Shown here: positions 47,574 through 59,831 of the stretch, one piece after another
Layout of the letters: each line of letters begins with the position of its first letter
Numbering within the stretch: the stretch's first letter is position 1
Origin: Spisula solida
Lineage: Eukaryota; Mollusca; Bivalvia; Venerida; Mactridae
Assembly: GCA_947247005.1 (NCBI GenBank)
Contig: OX365956.1
Location: 9,320,089 to 9,384,088, forward strand
Length of the DNA: 64,000 nt
Direction: 5' to 3'
The notes under the pieces: model-generated
Seen by the model: the letters and a program-made list of their open reading frames with translations, nothing else
What the model was told of the DNA's origin: nothing
Database searches by the model: none
Program-made: the position numbers and the translations under genes

Positions 47574-49089
47574 ATGTAACAGTGGGCTTTCACCTTCTAT
47601 GTTTAAAATCTATGATGCACGGCCTAATAATAAGGTTTTTACGAATATCGACAAAAACTAAAACCAACTATAAAAAGATAAGTTTACAGTCTTTTGTAAT
47701 GCAATGGAATGAAATGTATATCTGATATTATAGCTAGCTATAAGTACTCTACTATCGGTATATTGAATAATGCTGCTTTCTTAACAGTAATACCCGTAAG
47801 TAGAAAAGGCTCCTCTGTATCCGACAGATAAAGAACATTACTGATGCAATCAATTCGAAAACTCTGTTCCTCATTTTGAATCTTAGTAATCTTAAGAAAT
47901 ATTATATCACTACATGTAGATATGATTTAATACAATTACCCTGAATTGATATATTTTCTGAGGCATGGCCAAAAACACGATGAATATTATAAGATGTTGA
48001 CAGAAACTATTCCAAAATTATGCTGGTTCTTTGGGAGCGGTTAAACTGATATTTACAACCGTATGTGAAAGTGGAGAACATGCAGACAAATGGCAACAAT
48101 ATATAATATATAGAGCACAACTTTACAGTATTCAAATACATACTATCTAGAAACAAAGGTGTCGTGGGAGTGTATTTGGCGATGAAATCAAATTTAATAC
48201 TTGTGATTTAGATTCGCGGCGCTCCAAATGTAGAACGTGTCAAAAATATTATACACAAATGAACCGACATACTTCGAATCAGATTAGTACTAAGGCGAGA
48301 TGTTAATAGTTTCTTAATCTTTCAGATTTTAGTATTTCCCTTGATGCGTGTATAGAAATTAAACGACAATTTGGAATTATATAAGCTAACTTCTAGTGCG
48401 CGTATTTTTCAACGAGATTTCGCTTGGTTTCATAATTATCGCGTGCGCGTTTGCAAGGCAACACTACTCTTTTAGTGACTATTAACCGATGTAGATGATG
48501 GAGCTTAGGTTGGAAGAAATCCGCAGTTCTTTGTAAAGCAACGAAGCATTACAATTTAGATCTAGTTTCAATTAATGAAATTTTCCCATCTTGTTCAATA
48601 TATATGATACAAATACATTATCTTTTTACATCGCATAAAGCAAAGATTATTTTAACATTTATATAATTTCATTACACCGCTACAAAAATCAAAACATCAA
48701 CTCACGCGTCGATTAATTCGAAATACATTTATTGTTTTTGATGTTTATGTAATATTTAGAACTAATTTTTGCGTCTAATATTCCGTTCAACTGGGATTAC
48801 GTAGTAAAGCAACACTCGTTTCCAGCCGTGCACGTTAGCCATTTTACCAAACCAGTTTTAATGGCACTAATCTTCAACCAGAACTAACTTCTGCAATCAA
48901 AGTCAAAGTTATACACACTTTATTCAAGCTAAGCACATATATACCATATACTTTAGAATTCATAACAAAGCATACATACTGTATTGGTACATTTATTATA
49001 AGAGGCAACTGCATTTCTAGCAACATACAACTAAAAAGCAATTCCACAGTTAGATGTCATTGCCGGAGCCAGGTCTTTCCGTAACCTGG
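47574..49089. other. No recognised feature
   Basis: AT-rich, with no gene or repeat recognised. Confidence 0.5.
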
Positions 49090-49160
49090 TGTAACACAGG
49101 GACTCTAATCCGGATCCGTCGGACTTTGTGAAACTAGTATACAGTACTAGATATTTGGAA
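49090..49160 (+). mobile_element. Fragment sharing the end of the LTR-like unit
   Basis: TGTAACACAGGGACTCTAAT, then CGGACTTTGTGAAACTAGTAT, matches the element end at 26866 onward (TGTAACGTGCAGGGACTCTG ... ACTAGTTT). Flanks differ, so the TG start looks like a real terminus. Confidence 0.5.
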
Positions 49161-50107
49161 ATATATGAAAATAAACTTAGAGTGAGACTGAATTGTTCAT
49201 GCTTCATGCAAGTATAAAAGCAGATTTATATAATTTACTATTTTGTGTCTAGTTAAATCACCCACTAGCAACCACAAGGAGCTATCAGCATGAGCAATAA
49301 GAAGGCTGATATCTTATTGTTGCTATCAGGTCAATGGACGCGGTTTATTGATTTGTAAAAAATTGTTATGTTCATCTCTGCAAGAATTGTTGCGTTTATT
49401 ACAAGAAATATCATCAAATGCCAGCCTTTATAGGATAATCAAATCATTTCCGTATTTAGATGGTAGAAAATGATAGAGAAGTCGATACCAATGCACCCAT
49501 TCTCAAAGTTTGACATTGAAACCCTGTGTGACAGTATAATACTTTTAGTAAGGAGGGTCTGGTTTATATCAAACCTTGGTTAACATCAGATTATGTTATG
49601 TCACTTTAAAGGGTATTCACCAGTATAATTTCCTGTCTTAAAACCAAACAAATAATGACATAAAATAATAATTGTGGATGTAACGACATGTCTTAAAATT
49701 GCTACTTAACTAGTTAATTGCGATTTTAACCCCGACCAATGAGTAGCAATGCATATTTGAGACTAGTATATTTTTACTGCTAGTTTATGCTACTGACATG
49801 TAGAACATGTAGAATAAGCTATATAGCTAATTATGTACCAAACAGTTGTTCTAAATAATTTTAAACACCAAAACTCCACGAATACGGGTAACAACGAATG
49901 TTACAACGAATGCGACAACAACAAATTAATTACAGTGTCAAAGCATTGACATTTTCTTTAACACCATTTGTAATAAATGGTCAATCTGTTCATTTCTATA
50001 GGAAGATTCTTCTGAACGGTTTTCATAAGAATATAAACTGAAACATTTCACTAAGATGAAATCAGAATTGTGTTTTGTTTGTAAAAACACAGTAACATCC
50101 ACTTTTA
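49161..50107. other. No recognised feature
   Basis: AT-rich, with no gene or repeat recognised. Confidence 0.5.
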
Positions 50108-51393
50108 GGACGTTAGATACAGTCGTTTATGCTCATCATTTCTCAGCATATACCTTAAACGGGGATAGAGACCGCGTTTTGCACTGGATCGTCATGAAAA
50201 TCGGGCAAAATGTTTGTCGTGATACTACATGTATCTAGGGTTGTGTAAATATGGGTACTTTGGGGGTAAACATATTTTCACTGAGCAAATAATATGAAAA
50301 CACTCGTGAAAAAGCGGTAACATTTTCATTCATTGTTTGTGAAATTAGAAATTATTACTTGGGTTACTTGTACCCATTTATAATTTGTGTTTTTATTGCC
50401 TTGGACTACACAGATCCCTTTTTACTGATGTATGGAATAAATTAAGGATCTCAGTGCTAAAATTGTGAAGGTTATTCAAGTGAGCGATTCAGGGCCCATC
50501 TGTACACCCTTGTTACATGGAATGCGACGTCACTGCTAATTTGGGAAAAAGGGGAGATAATTCAGTCTTAATAGCACAAAGTGTAGCGTGATAACCTATG
50601 TTTTATTCTAATGTTTAGATAATCAACATCATTAGCCAAAAATAAATTATAACAAGACTAGAAATTATGGGGAAAACATATGTGCAAAATGTACTAATGT
50701 GGCCTTTTTGAGCCATTTTACAACAATTACGGCGTAACTGCAACTAAAATAATTCTTGTAACAAGTCAATTTCTTCTAAGTTTATATTTTCTATACTTTC
50801 ATGTATATAATATGCGAATGTAAATACTCTTTTGGTATTATTTTTTTCGCGCAGATAATGCGTCACTTTTACGCAATTTCACTAAGGTTTTTATGATATA
50901 GGGGGACTATAATGACGCCATAGCGCAAAAGTTAGTACCGTGATCTTTTTTATTTTATATTTGGTTTGAGTACACTTTTATCAACACAATTAGCAGGAAA
51001 ATTATATTGGTCATCGAGGTCGTTTTTGAGCTACGGCCGATTTTTGTATTTTCTTTTCTTTTCGGAGATTTTGACAATTTTTGTTTTGACAAAAAATGGT
51101 GAATTTTCTTATCAATACCAAAAGTGTATTGGAATGTTTGAATAATATGTGTTTGTTTATACAAACCCATGGAATTGATTTTATCAAGAGAAAACATCGA
51201 TTTTAATGGGAAAAAAAATACATTGCAAAATATCAGATTTTTTGGTCATTTTCTTGAAAAGTGATGTTGCAAAAGGGCCCATGACCCCTTAAAAAGTACC
51301 GCGACATACCTTTTTTATTTCACATATTGCTTCAGTATATATCAAATTATAATTGTGCCTATTTAAAAACAACAATTACCCTATCAAACGTCC
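50108..51393. mobile_element. Non-autonomous TTAA-type DNA transposon, copy 2
   Basis: This copy is 1286 bp, collinear with 11493-12835 and in the same orientation. Its ends are GGACGTTAGATA (one change from copy 1) and TATCAAACGTCC. It is flanked by TTTA (mutated TTAA) on the left and TTAA at 51394-51397 on the right. Small indels relative to copy 1 and no transposase frame in either show a non-autonomous family. Confidence 0.9.
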
Positions 51394-51397
51394 TTAA

Positions 51398-52268
51398 TGT
51401 CACTCTTGCGTTCACGTTTTGCATCCAGTCGTAGACGCTGCTACCTAACACATGCACTTGTCTGATGAATATTGGTTTCATTAATCACAGTGAATCATAC
51501 TAGATAATTAGTCATAGTTATAATTGTATTTTTGTATCAGCATAGAGGAAATTTAGATTCGTTATGGGCACTCCTGGGACAAGTGTCTCATTGCTGGATT
51601 GCCGGGCATGTTATAAAATGCTTAGCAAGTGAGGGACGTGTTGCCATGTTGATTATAGCGCTTACCAGACTGTTTGGTATAAAAATATTAATTGTAGTAT
51701 GTTTTTTCATCGAGTTGTATGCACAATATTTAACAAAAACTATTACAAATGACGTAGCAGTTGGTTGAAAACAGTTCCCGTTCAATTAACAGGCAGTACT
51801 TAAGTGTGATATTCCATAAATTCCCCCGGTGAAGAAGGTCTCCAACCGACGAGGGGGGCATGTTCATAGCACGAACTACTAGTACTCCGCAATATTTTTT
51901 AAAGAAATTTTACGTTGTTACAGAGGAATATCATTAGGTTTTACAAAAGTATAACTGTTTTTGGAAAAAAAGAGTACATGTACATGTAGTTGCTTTTACA
52001 GAAATAGTCATTTGTTTTCATTTAGTATCACTTTGTAAAACGATTGGTATGCAAGTTTACAAGTTTGAAAGATGAACGATATAATGTGCCTTACGTTGTT
52101 TTACGTCCAGTTTATGGGTTACTTTGTTTTTTTAAAGCGTGTAGGTTGTACTGTATTTGCTAGTTTATAATCTCATGAAATAAATGAAAAAAATCTTTAT
52201 CTAAGCAGGCGGTGTTCCCCTTAAACAAAATATTAACACTGTGTTAGCGCATATTATTACGTTTTACA
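51398..52268. other. No recognised feature
   Basis: A 78-codon frame at 51532-51768 has no recognised motif. Nothing else was seen. Confidence 0.5.
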
Positions 52269-52270
52269 TA

Positions 52271-53292
52271 CGAGGGTCGTTCATTCAATGACCGGACGAT
52301 CGATATTGCTGGAAAACTATTGGACTGATATTTATGAAAACTTACCGGAATACATTCACACCATTCGTTAATTCACATAGTTACGAAGTTTCAACTTGTT
52401 GCGACGATGGGTTTACATAATATTAGTGTTTTAATAAGTACATCTTACGCGAGTCGGCCCAAGTCGACGTGAAAATATTGTGACGTTACGCCATTTTCGT
52501 CCCTAAAACGTGACACTTTTTCTCTATTTGATAATCATTTTGGAACCATAAAGTCACGCGAGCACACAAATTGACCATTTTAAAATGTTTGGTATTGATG
52601 TTAAATGCTGTATCCACGATAATTCGCATGATTCCGTATTTACTATTGTAGTTATTCTTCAAGTAGTGTTTACCGTCCAAAAAGCGTTTAACCGGTGACA
52701 CTTTCCTGTTTCTGACGTTAAATTGACCAGGTCTCGGATCATCTCGATATGATTCTTGTCATCATACAACTGTTTATAAGCAGAAATCCAACTACGCGAA
52801 TATTCCCAAAAGGCTTCTCTAAAATATATTCTTTAGTTTCACAGGTGTATGACTAATAATTTTACGAAATTTTATCATAATCCGGTTTTCCCAAACAAAT
52901 TCGATTTCATTGCGATATTAACGGAAACACACCCGTTGTCCCCAAAGAGCGCTTCACACACAGTAACAGTACATAAATGGCATCCAACGTTACATGTATA
53001 TAACGTAGATATAGACATAATGTCCTATGATGTTTTCCGTTGAAAATTGGGAACTACACCACGCTCCCTGTCATATTAATACTCTACATATCACTAAAAA
53101 TTGGGCTGGGCCGGGTTGCCCTTAGTCGTGTTACTTTAGTAACCATAGTTTGTGTTCGGTTAGCTGAAATTATACCAAGTTTTGTCAAATAATTAAGTTG
53201 TTGAGTAAGTCTTATTCAACGAAATTTATTAAAATCATAAGTTTCAATCAAGCGCTATAGCGATAGTCCGGGTATTAAATGAACGACCCTCG
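52271..53292 (-). mobile_element. Mariner-type (Tc1/mariner) element, decayed
   Basis: A 1022-bp element with 32-bp inverted termini begins CGAGGGTCGTTCATT, with 4 mismatches, and is flanked by the dinucleotide TA on both sides (52269-52270, 53293-53294). Element ends, the TA target and the internal transposase relic all agree with the mariner family. It is somewhat shorter than the usual 1.3 kb, consistent with an internal loss. Confidence 0.9.
52486..52820 (-). pseudogene. Mariner transposase N-terminal (DNA-binding) half, broken
   Basis: The minus strand carries pieces resembling the mariner N-terminus. One is an AFWEYSRSW..YKQLYDDKNHIEMIRDL-like piece; another, in a second frame, is IMRIIVDTAFNI...HFKMVNLCARVTLWF followed by a charged YQIEKKCHVLG. 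The last block resembles the end of the second helix-turn-helix and the V-C/S-A-R-W-V-P linker region of the family. At least one frameshift separates the pieces. The catalytic half (D,D34D) was not found before the stop at 52486, so the gene is dead. Confidence 0.55.
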
Positions 53293-53294
53293 TA

Positions 53295-54998
53295 CGTTGT
53301 AAACAGTATTCACGATTTGTGCTGTTCAAAAGTATTTGTAATTAATAATCCGTATTATTTAATATTAATATTATTTAATATTAATATTTTTCAGCTAAAT
53401 CTTCTTCTCGTAACTATGCATTAAAATCGCAATTTTAAGACATTAGAAGATGCCAACTCATCATTGTTTAGCCTGTGACTTTTACACATATTTTATCCGG
53501 TAATCAGCTCAACCAGCCAATTACCTTAAGGTATCATCCAGTCAACAAGAAAGTGCAAACACATTTTGTATCGAAGCCATTAATTGCACCCAGTGTACAG
53601 TCCATTGCAAATTCTGTCTGAAGATTAGGGACTTCCAACATATAAATGAATAAAATAATATTGAGTATTTTTAGGAAGTCGTTCATAAACAACCAATGAT
53701 ACACGTATTTCTTATTTTAAACTTCTGCTCAACTCCAAATCCGCGAATCACCAGACAAGAAAGGGCATAGTCACACATATTGTATCGAATCCATTGCAAG
53801 TTCTGTCGGACTATTTTTAAGATTAGAAACTTCTAATTGATAAATCAATGAAATACTACAATTTAGTGAAGTCGTTTACAAAAGACCAATCCTATCTTAA
53901 CCTCGTTCAAACAAATACACAGAACACTTTATTCTTAAGACAAGGACTGTGTTTCACAAACATGTAAATGTCAAGACCTAACCATGTACCTTATATGACA
54001 CTTTTGTACTTCACAAGCCAGACACTTCAACCAAACAGTATATTCTGCTGAGCAGTTTGTATTTCACTTACAGACTCGTCACGCAAACGATCAATAATTT
54101 GTTCTGGACTAATGATAATGGCGGGGTTGTAGACAAGTTACTGGAAATGCTGTATTTATGTCTGTTCGAACAAATAATTTGACAGTCTTATTGGCATCCG
54201 GTTTTCTCAGTGTTTAGGTTTATACAAGAGCGATAATTGTGCGTGCTCACAGAAGTTTCCGGGCCACGGGGTCACGTTTGATGGCTCAGTAATACGTTTC
54301 TGCATAGAAAATGGGTGTATATGAAGTGTTATATGAGTACATGTACATGTATCACTCTACATGATGAAGTTCAATTTTGCAGTTTGACAGTGCGACATTT
54401 TGCATTTTGTCAATGCGAATGAATCTGCATTTTCTGCTACTCAAAGCACAATGCATTTAAGTGACGTTTTTGTAGCCGACAATGGGATTATGTGGCAGAA
54501 TTGTTTTTGTATCGACAATCATTTGAATCATTTGTTGCTTCCTACTGAGAATTCGATTTATTTCATTATGATAGGGAAACAAACGCTTACTAGGGCATTG
54601 CCTTTCCAACGTGTAAAAGCACTTGCCTTTGAAGACTCGGTTTTAGCAATACTGCTTTTTTGCCATCTGTGCAACGTAATTCAATAACCTCTACAAGTCG
54701 GATTAATTTCATCTGTCACATGACTTTTCATTCATCATATATACTGCTCACACTTGGGTAAAGAATTGCTACAAAATAAGTCGATTACGCGTCGCCGTAC
54801 TTGTTTTGAAAGAAAATGCACCTTACGGAAATGTTAAACTTACGTTCAGATTTTAATTACGAGTTATTCTACACATTTGGCTTGTTTGCAGGGATTCAAT
54901 AACTTAATGATAATTATTATTGAACAACCATTCAGCCGTAAAAGACCTATAAAAAATTAAATTTAACGTAAGTTTAATATTTCCTTAAGTTCTTTTAC
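53295..54998. other. No recognised gene
   Basis: The only local repetition is a pair of TTATTTAATATTAATA words near 53355-53392. A 95-codon frame at 54400-54687 has no recognised motif. Confidence 0.5.
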
Positions 54999-55101
54999 AA
55001 GACATTTCAAGAAATGCACCTTATTCCAAGAGATTTCAGGAAAATGCAACCTATTCCAAGACATTTAAAGAAAAAGCGCCTTATTCCAAGATATTTCAAG
55101 A
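54999..55101 (+). repeat. 29-30-bp tandem repeat, about 3.5 copies
   Basis: The unit begins AAGACATTTCAAGAAA and ends GCACCTTATTCC. Starts are at 54999, 55028, 55058 and 55088. Confidence 0.85.
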
Positions 55102-55670
55102 TATAGAATATGACTTATTTATGAACCATTTTTGCATGAGTTAATAAGTAGAGAACGCAATAGACCATGATGTATATATATTATCTAATAATAAGAATGC
55201 AACATACAGCAACGGCTAGTTACATATATAAATAGGCAGGCAATCATTGTGCACATACTTTTGGCAGCTATTCCGTTCAATATACATAATATGTATCACG
55301 TAATAGTTGATGAGTTTAACAATATATGCATTTGTTTTGGAATTTGGTGTACCAATTTATGCTAATATCAAAGTCAGAATTTGGGATAAATTTGAAGTTT
55401 GAGCTCTTAAACTTTAACTATAATGAAGTAAGAATAAGGTTTTCTGTTTTTTATGATTATAATTTTTCGGACATTATCTAAAAGACACACGGCAATATTT
55501 GAGATCAGATTTAGCTCATATTGAGATCATAATATTTATTGTTATGGATGCTGCAGGGTCATCTTGAGTAAAACAGCTAGGTAAAATAAAATCAGAATTA
55601 ATAACACGTTAGTGAACATTTTAGACGCCACATATTTATATTTTTCAAAAGTTTGTCAAGATAAAATCCA
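55102..55670. other. No recognised feature
   Basis: AT-rich, with no gene or repeat recognised. Confidence 0.5.
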
Positions 55671-55818
55671 GGGGTGGTATTCAATATTGATCATATCTGA
55701 CTTTAGGATAAGGACAACCAATCAGATCACACCATATTAAATAATTGGTCAGTAACGGGCGATATGACTGACTATCCTTATTCTCCAATTAATTAAGATC
55801 AATATTGAATACCACCCC
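55671..55818. mobile_element. 148-bp palindromic MITE, copy 2 (inverted)
   Basis: This copy has the same termini and the same length as 44408-44555. Its internal words match that copy in reverse-complement orientation (the GAGAATAAGGATAG side is on the right here). Confidence 0.9.
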
Positions 55819-56567
55819 AGAACAAGTAGGCAATCTGGCCGATTAGTGTCGAAAATCAGGTTAAAATATCAAATCAAATAAAAAGTACAAGCTTGTGAAC
55901 AGAAGAGTTATGGCTATATTTTAGATTCAATCATCAGACAATTTGAGCAGTGACCATCGGTCATGGTCTTCTTGTCTCTAGAGGCGTTGGTGTACGTTTC
56001 ATTGAAAACAAAATATGAATATAATGTATGTTCAATAACAGGATTTGACCAACATAGGCTGAGATATGTTACTGAATTATCAATGTCAGTAAACAATTGA
56101 TATGACGTGACCGGATATGATAAAGACGTCTAAAGAAGTTACATGAACGTTTACAACTCACAATCCCCATCGTAAAGTTGCTATAATCATGACTGATGGT
56201 CACTTTTCAGATATCAAGTTCTTGCTGTAGGAAATATTATGCCATATAAATAGATATCTTGATGGCGTTCAATTGATAGCGACCCCATTATACTGAAATG
56301 CGAGTATCGAAAATATGCATCTTGATAAAAAACAAGCCATTGTTTTAGGGTCACTCTTAAGCTAATGTCATGTCAATAACTATTAAGATCATGTGTTCAT
56401 AATTCTTACATCTACTAGACAGATACTATTCCTAAAGGAAGGACATAGCTCTTAAAAGTACATTTTGTGGAACCGTAACATCTTAATGCATTGTATGTAA
56501 AATAAAATGCCCATCATGTCCAATGATAAAATCTTGGCACATGTTCACTTTGATTTTCTTCTGGAGC
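55819..56567. other. No recognised feature
   Basis: AT-rich, with no gene or repeat recognised. Confidence 0.5.
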
Positions 56568-57400
56568 ATAATAATAATAATAAAGACTTTATTTATAGAG
56601 GTAACACAGTTAGGCAATTGCCCAATCTTCCCTGTGAGCCTCTTGAAAATAATCAACATTTACAGATATATGTACATAGCAACACAATACATGATAGCAA
56701 AATATTATTTATATACAATGTGCAAAGCTATCATGAACAAGGTTCACAATTACAGATATTCTTTTGTAAAGCAATACACATCAATTCAGCAATGTTTCCA
56801 ATAAGACATATACTTATATTTGAAGCCATTCAAGGTCTGTGCATTTCGAACATCTAATGGTAACGAATTCCAAATCATTGGCCCAGAGTAGTCGAGAGAT
56901 TTTTTACTGAATTCTAGCCTTGGTTCTTTAACATAGAGATTCTGCTGACACTCAGAGGATCTGTGATGGCGAATTTGGACTTCATGAAGTTTTTGGAATT
57001 TGTCCTTAATGTATGGGGGGCTCATGTTGTTTAATGATTTATAAATAATGATGGCTTTTTTATATTTTACTCTGTCAGGAAAAGTCATCCAGTTCAAAGT
57101 AGCAAATAGTTCATCTGATGGAGTTTCAAAGTCTTTATCTAGAATGAGTCTGGCAGCTCTCTTTTGAAATTTGATAATAGTGTCCACATTACTGTTACTA
57201 CAATTTCCCCAAATAGAGCAACAGTAATCTAAATGGGGGAGTATATATGCATTTTAGAACATTTTTCTGACTGGTATATTGATGTAAGGTTTTATTCTTT
57301 TCAAAAGATAGAGCTTTGAATTACATTTTTTAATGACTGCATCAATTTGATTGTTCCAGTTAAGATTTCTTAGCATGACTATGAATACGGCGTCATGTCT
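56568..57400 (-). mobile_element. 3' end of a non-LTR retrotransposon (CR1/Jockey-like)
   Basis: On the minus strand a reverse-transcriptase C-terminal region is followed by an AATAAA-containing 3' end and a (TTA)n microsatellite tail (56568-56583). Simple-repeat tails and 5' truncation are typical of CR1/L2-type insertions. Only the last part of the element is present. Confidence 0.8.
56786..57382 (-). pseudogene. Reverse transcriptase C-terminal fragment, one premature stop
   Basis: A single minus-strand frame carries family-typical blocks: LNWNNQIDAVIKKCNSKLYL, then RIKPYINIPVRKMF, then an in-frame TAA (57254-57256) where the family usually has a tyrosine. Next come YILPHLDYCCSIWGN and FQKRAARLILD, and then YSGPMIWNSLPLDVRNA before the stop at 56786. 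These match the thumb and connection region after the catalytic palm. The palm with its YADD box is missing (5' truncation), so it is inactive. The 80-codon frame upstream of 57382 does not match the family. Confidence 0.85.
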
Positions 57401-57796
57401 CAAATACATCGAATATTTGCGATATTTGTATTCACTCCAAGACAAAAATTTCATTTGTAGGACATTGAACTGTTTGCCAAATAACACATTGTACACACTG
57501 GCTTAACTGAAGAATGTTAACAAGAAAGCAATGTGCTGTATGTATATTCTTTCCGTGGTCGTGTCATGAAAAAGTAATAATAATAGTACTGCTCTGTTTT
57601 TGTTGCTTCACACTTAAGAGTGCAAACTAGTTTTTATACCTGTACAGCGATATTTACCATCAGGAATACAAGGCTGTGTAACTGTTTTTTTAAGTTGAAA
57701 GCAGTTGTTGCAAAATCAACAATTTCAGAGGGCAATGCAAAGAGCACTATCATCCTCTCTTTAGCTTCCTAGTCAAACAGTTCTTATCAACATGAT
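57401..57796. other. No recognised feature
   Basis: AT-rich, with no gene or repeat recognised. Confidence 0.5.
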
Positions 57797-59831
57797 ACAG
57801 CATTCAAACGTTGTATTTCGGAATGGGTACAGCGTGATGGGCCTGACTCAACGTCATTATGCTTCTATAGGATAGCAAATTAAAACGTATTTCTATAAAA
57901 CAATTGATAATATATTAGGCTGATGTATCACAACCAAATCATTGTAAAACTATCAAAGTGATATATAGCAGTACATCGGGTAATAATATTGCTGAAGACA
58001 TACAGCATTACAATAGTACGCTCGTTCTTGGCCCAAGGTCGTAAAATTGTAGTTCCATGACCGTTCGCCACAGCGTCCGGATAATGTGACTGGTAGTCTC
58101 CATATGCTTGCAATTTTGTCCATGGGACCAAAAACACACACAACATGCATGCATGAATGTCTCCCACTTGTCTCTACTATTATAAAATACACATATTGAC
58201 AGATACTATGGAACCCAGTTTACTAAATACTGCATTTTCCATCTTTATGGTTTTTTTTCGAATATTAATATATTGTAAATCATAGATTGTGAATGTATAG
58301 TATATATTGGAAATATACGGGGTTACCCTAACGGTGCCTGAAAAAATATAATGCACATATAACTTAACGTGCACATTGAATATCATATTCGCATGAGCAA
58401 AACAATAATTTATACACTCTAAAACGCGTTTAGTACTCGTGAAAAGTCATCATATATAACGCATGGTTTATGTTAGCATTTAAATACATTAGTTCTCTAG
58501 TTCATACTTAGAACCCACATGCTGAGTACGCGAGACTTTTCATCATTTTATTCTTGATTGTTTTGTGATAGTTCAATGAAAATTCCCCGTAACATGCTGC
58601 GTAGGGAAAGCGAACACCAGTACACTGGCGAATGTTAAATACACTGCATAATGCCACTCACTAGATACGCATGACAGCAAATTGAATCTGGTAATAAAGA
58701 ACAACCCTTTTTATATTAAATACATATGCATATGTGGGTGTTAGATTATATAGCTATCTTACTGAATTATCGTTACACCAAGGAATATATTACGGAATTT
58801 GTATCAAACATCGGGGGGTTCCCACTTTTAATAGTGTCAATCGAGTATTATTGTGAGAATAAAATTTCGAAGATTTTAATAAAAAGGCAAAGGATTTTAC
58901 ATGCCAATGAGAACAGGCATTCGGCCAATATGCACATACGGCTGATTTGGCAATTGGCTAACTGTGTTGCCGAGCTATATATAAAGTATTGATAAAATTC
59001 ATTATTGATACGCATTATAATTTGATCTAAATCTTAAAAGCATAGACGAAATGAATAATTGCGAAATAATAATTTGACGAACGAGTTCACAAACGAAAAT
59101 AAGTACATGTACACTAAACTTCGTGGAAAGTAGCGGTTTTACAGTACTATCTAAATTTGTACATTTATGCAAACGAGGATTACGAATGTTTTACTTCAAC
59201 AAAAATATCATTGTTTTGTTATCTAAACTTCGTAGTGTTTCGCTCGGTGGGCTGTATCAAGGCTTCTAAACTAAATAGTCAAGAACAATCGGACGCGGGC
59301 AAGAACATTTGTTTCTTTAAATCATTTTATGTTGAACTCATGATGACGGTTCAAGAATATTCTGCGCACGTACTAGAAGTGTTGTCAAAACCGATTTAAA
59401 TGTATTTTTTCTGTAGCTCGGAGCTTATATTTGTACATGGTTTTAAATGGTTGGTTGCTTCTGAACCGATCATTAAATTAAATTACAAATTTCAGAACGC
59501 CATTCAAGTCACAAGACAGTGTCATATCATTTGTACTATTGGGCTAACGTGTTTATTCTCGTGTGGTTTGATCCAATCTGTAAATACCTTAAAGCAGTAT
59601 TTTAAACTATTTTATATGTCGTTGGTTTCGTTTTAGGGTCATCCTTCGGAAGTCAGCTTCGAATATTAGCTCTTGGTTTCCTCTTAGTTTTTGTGTTTGT
59701 TTGGTGTTTGGAGTAAATGTAAAACGTTTAAAACTTGTTTAAAGCGCTGGAAAAAAAGTCATTGAATTGTTTTTTTAAATTGCACAGGAGCAAAATATCA
59801 CAGCGGTTCACGGAAGTTTTAAATTTAATTG
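57797..59831 (+). repeat. Segmental duplication block D, copy 2
   Basis: 57797-57873 matches 42435-42530 and 57879-59831 matches 44652-46720, in the same orientation. Confidence 0.9.
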
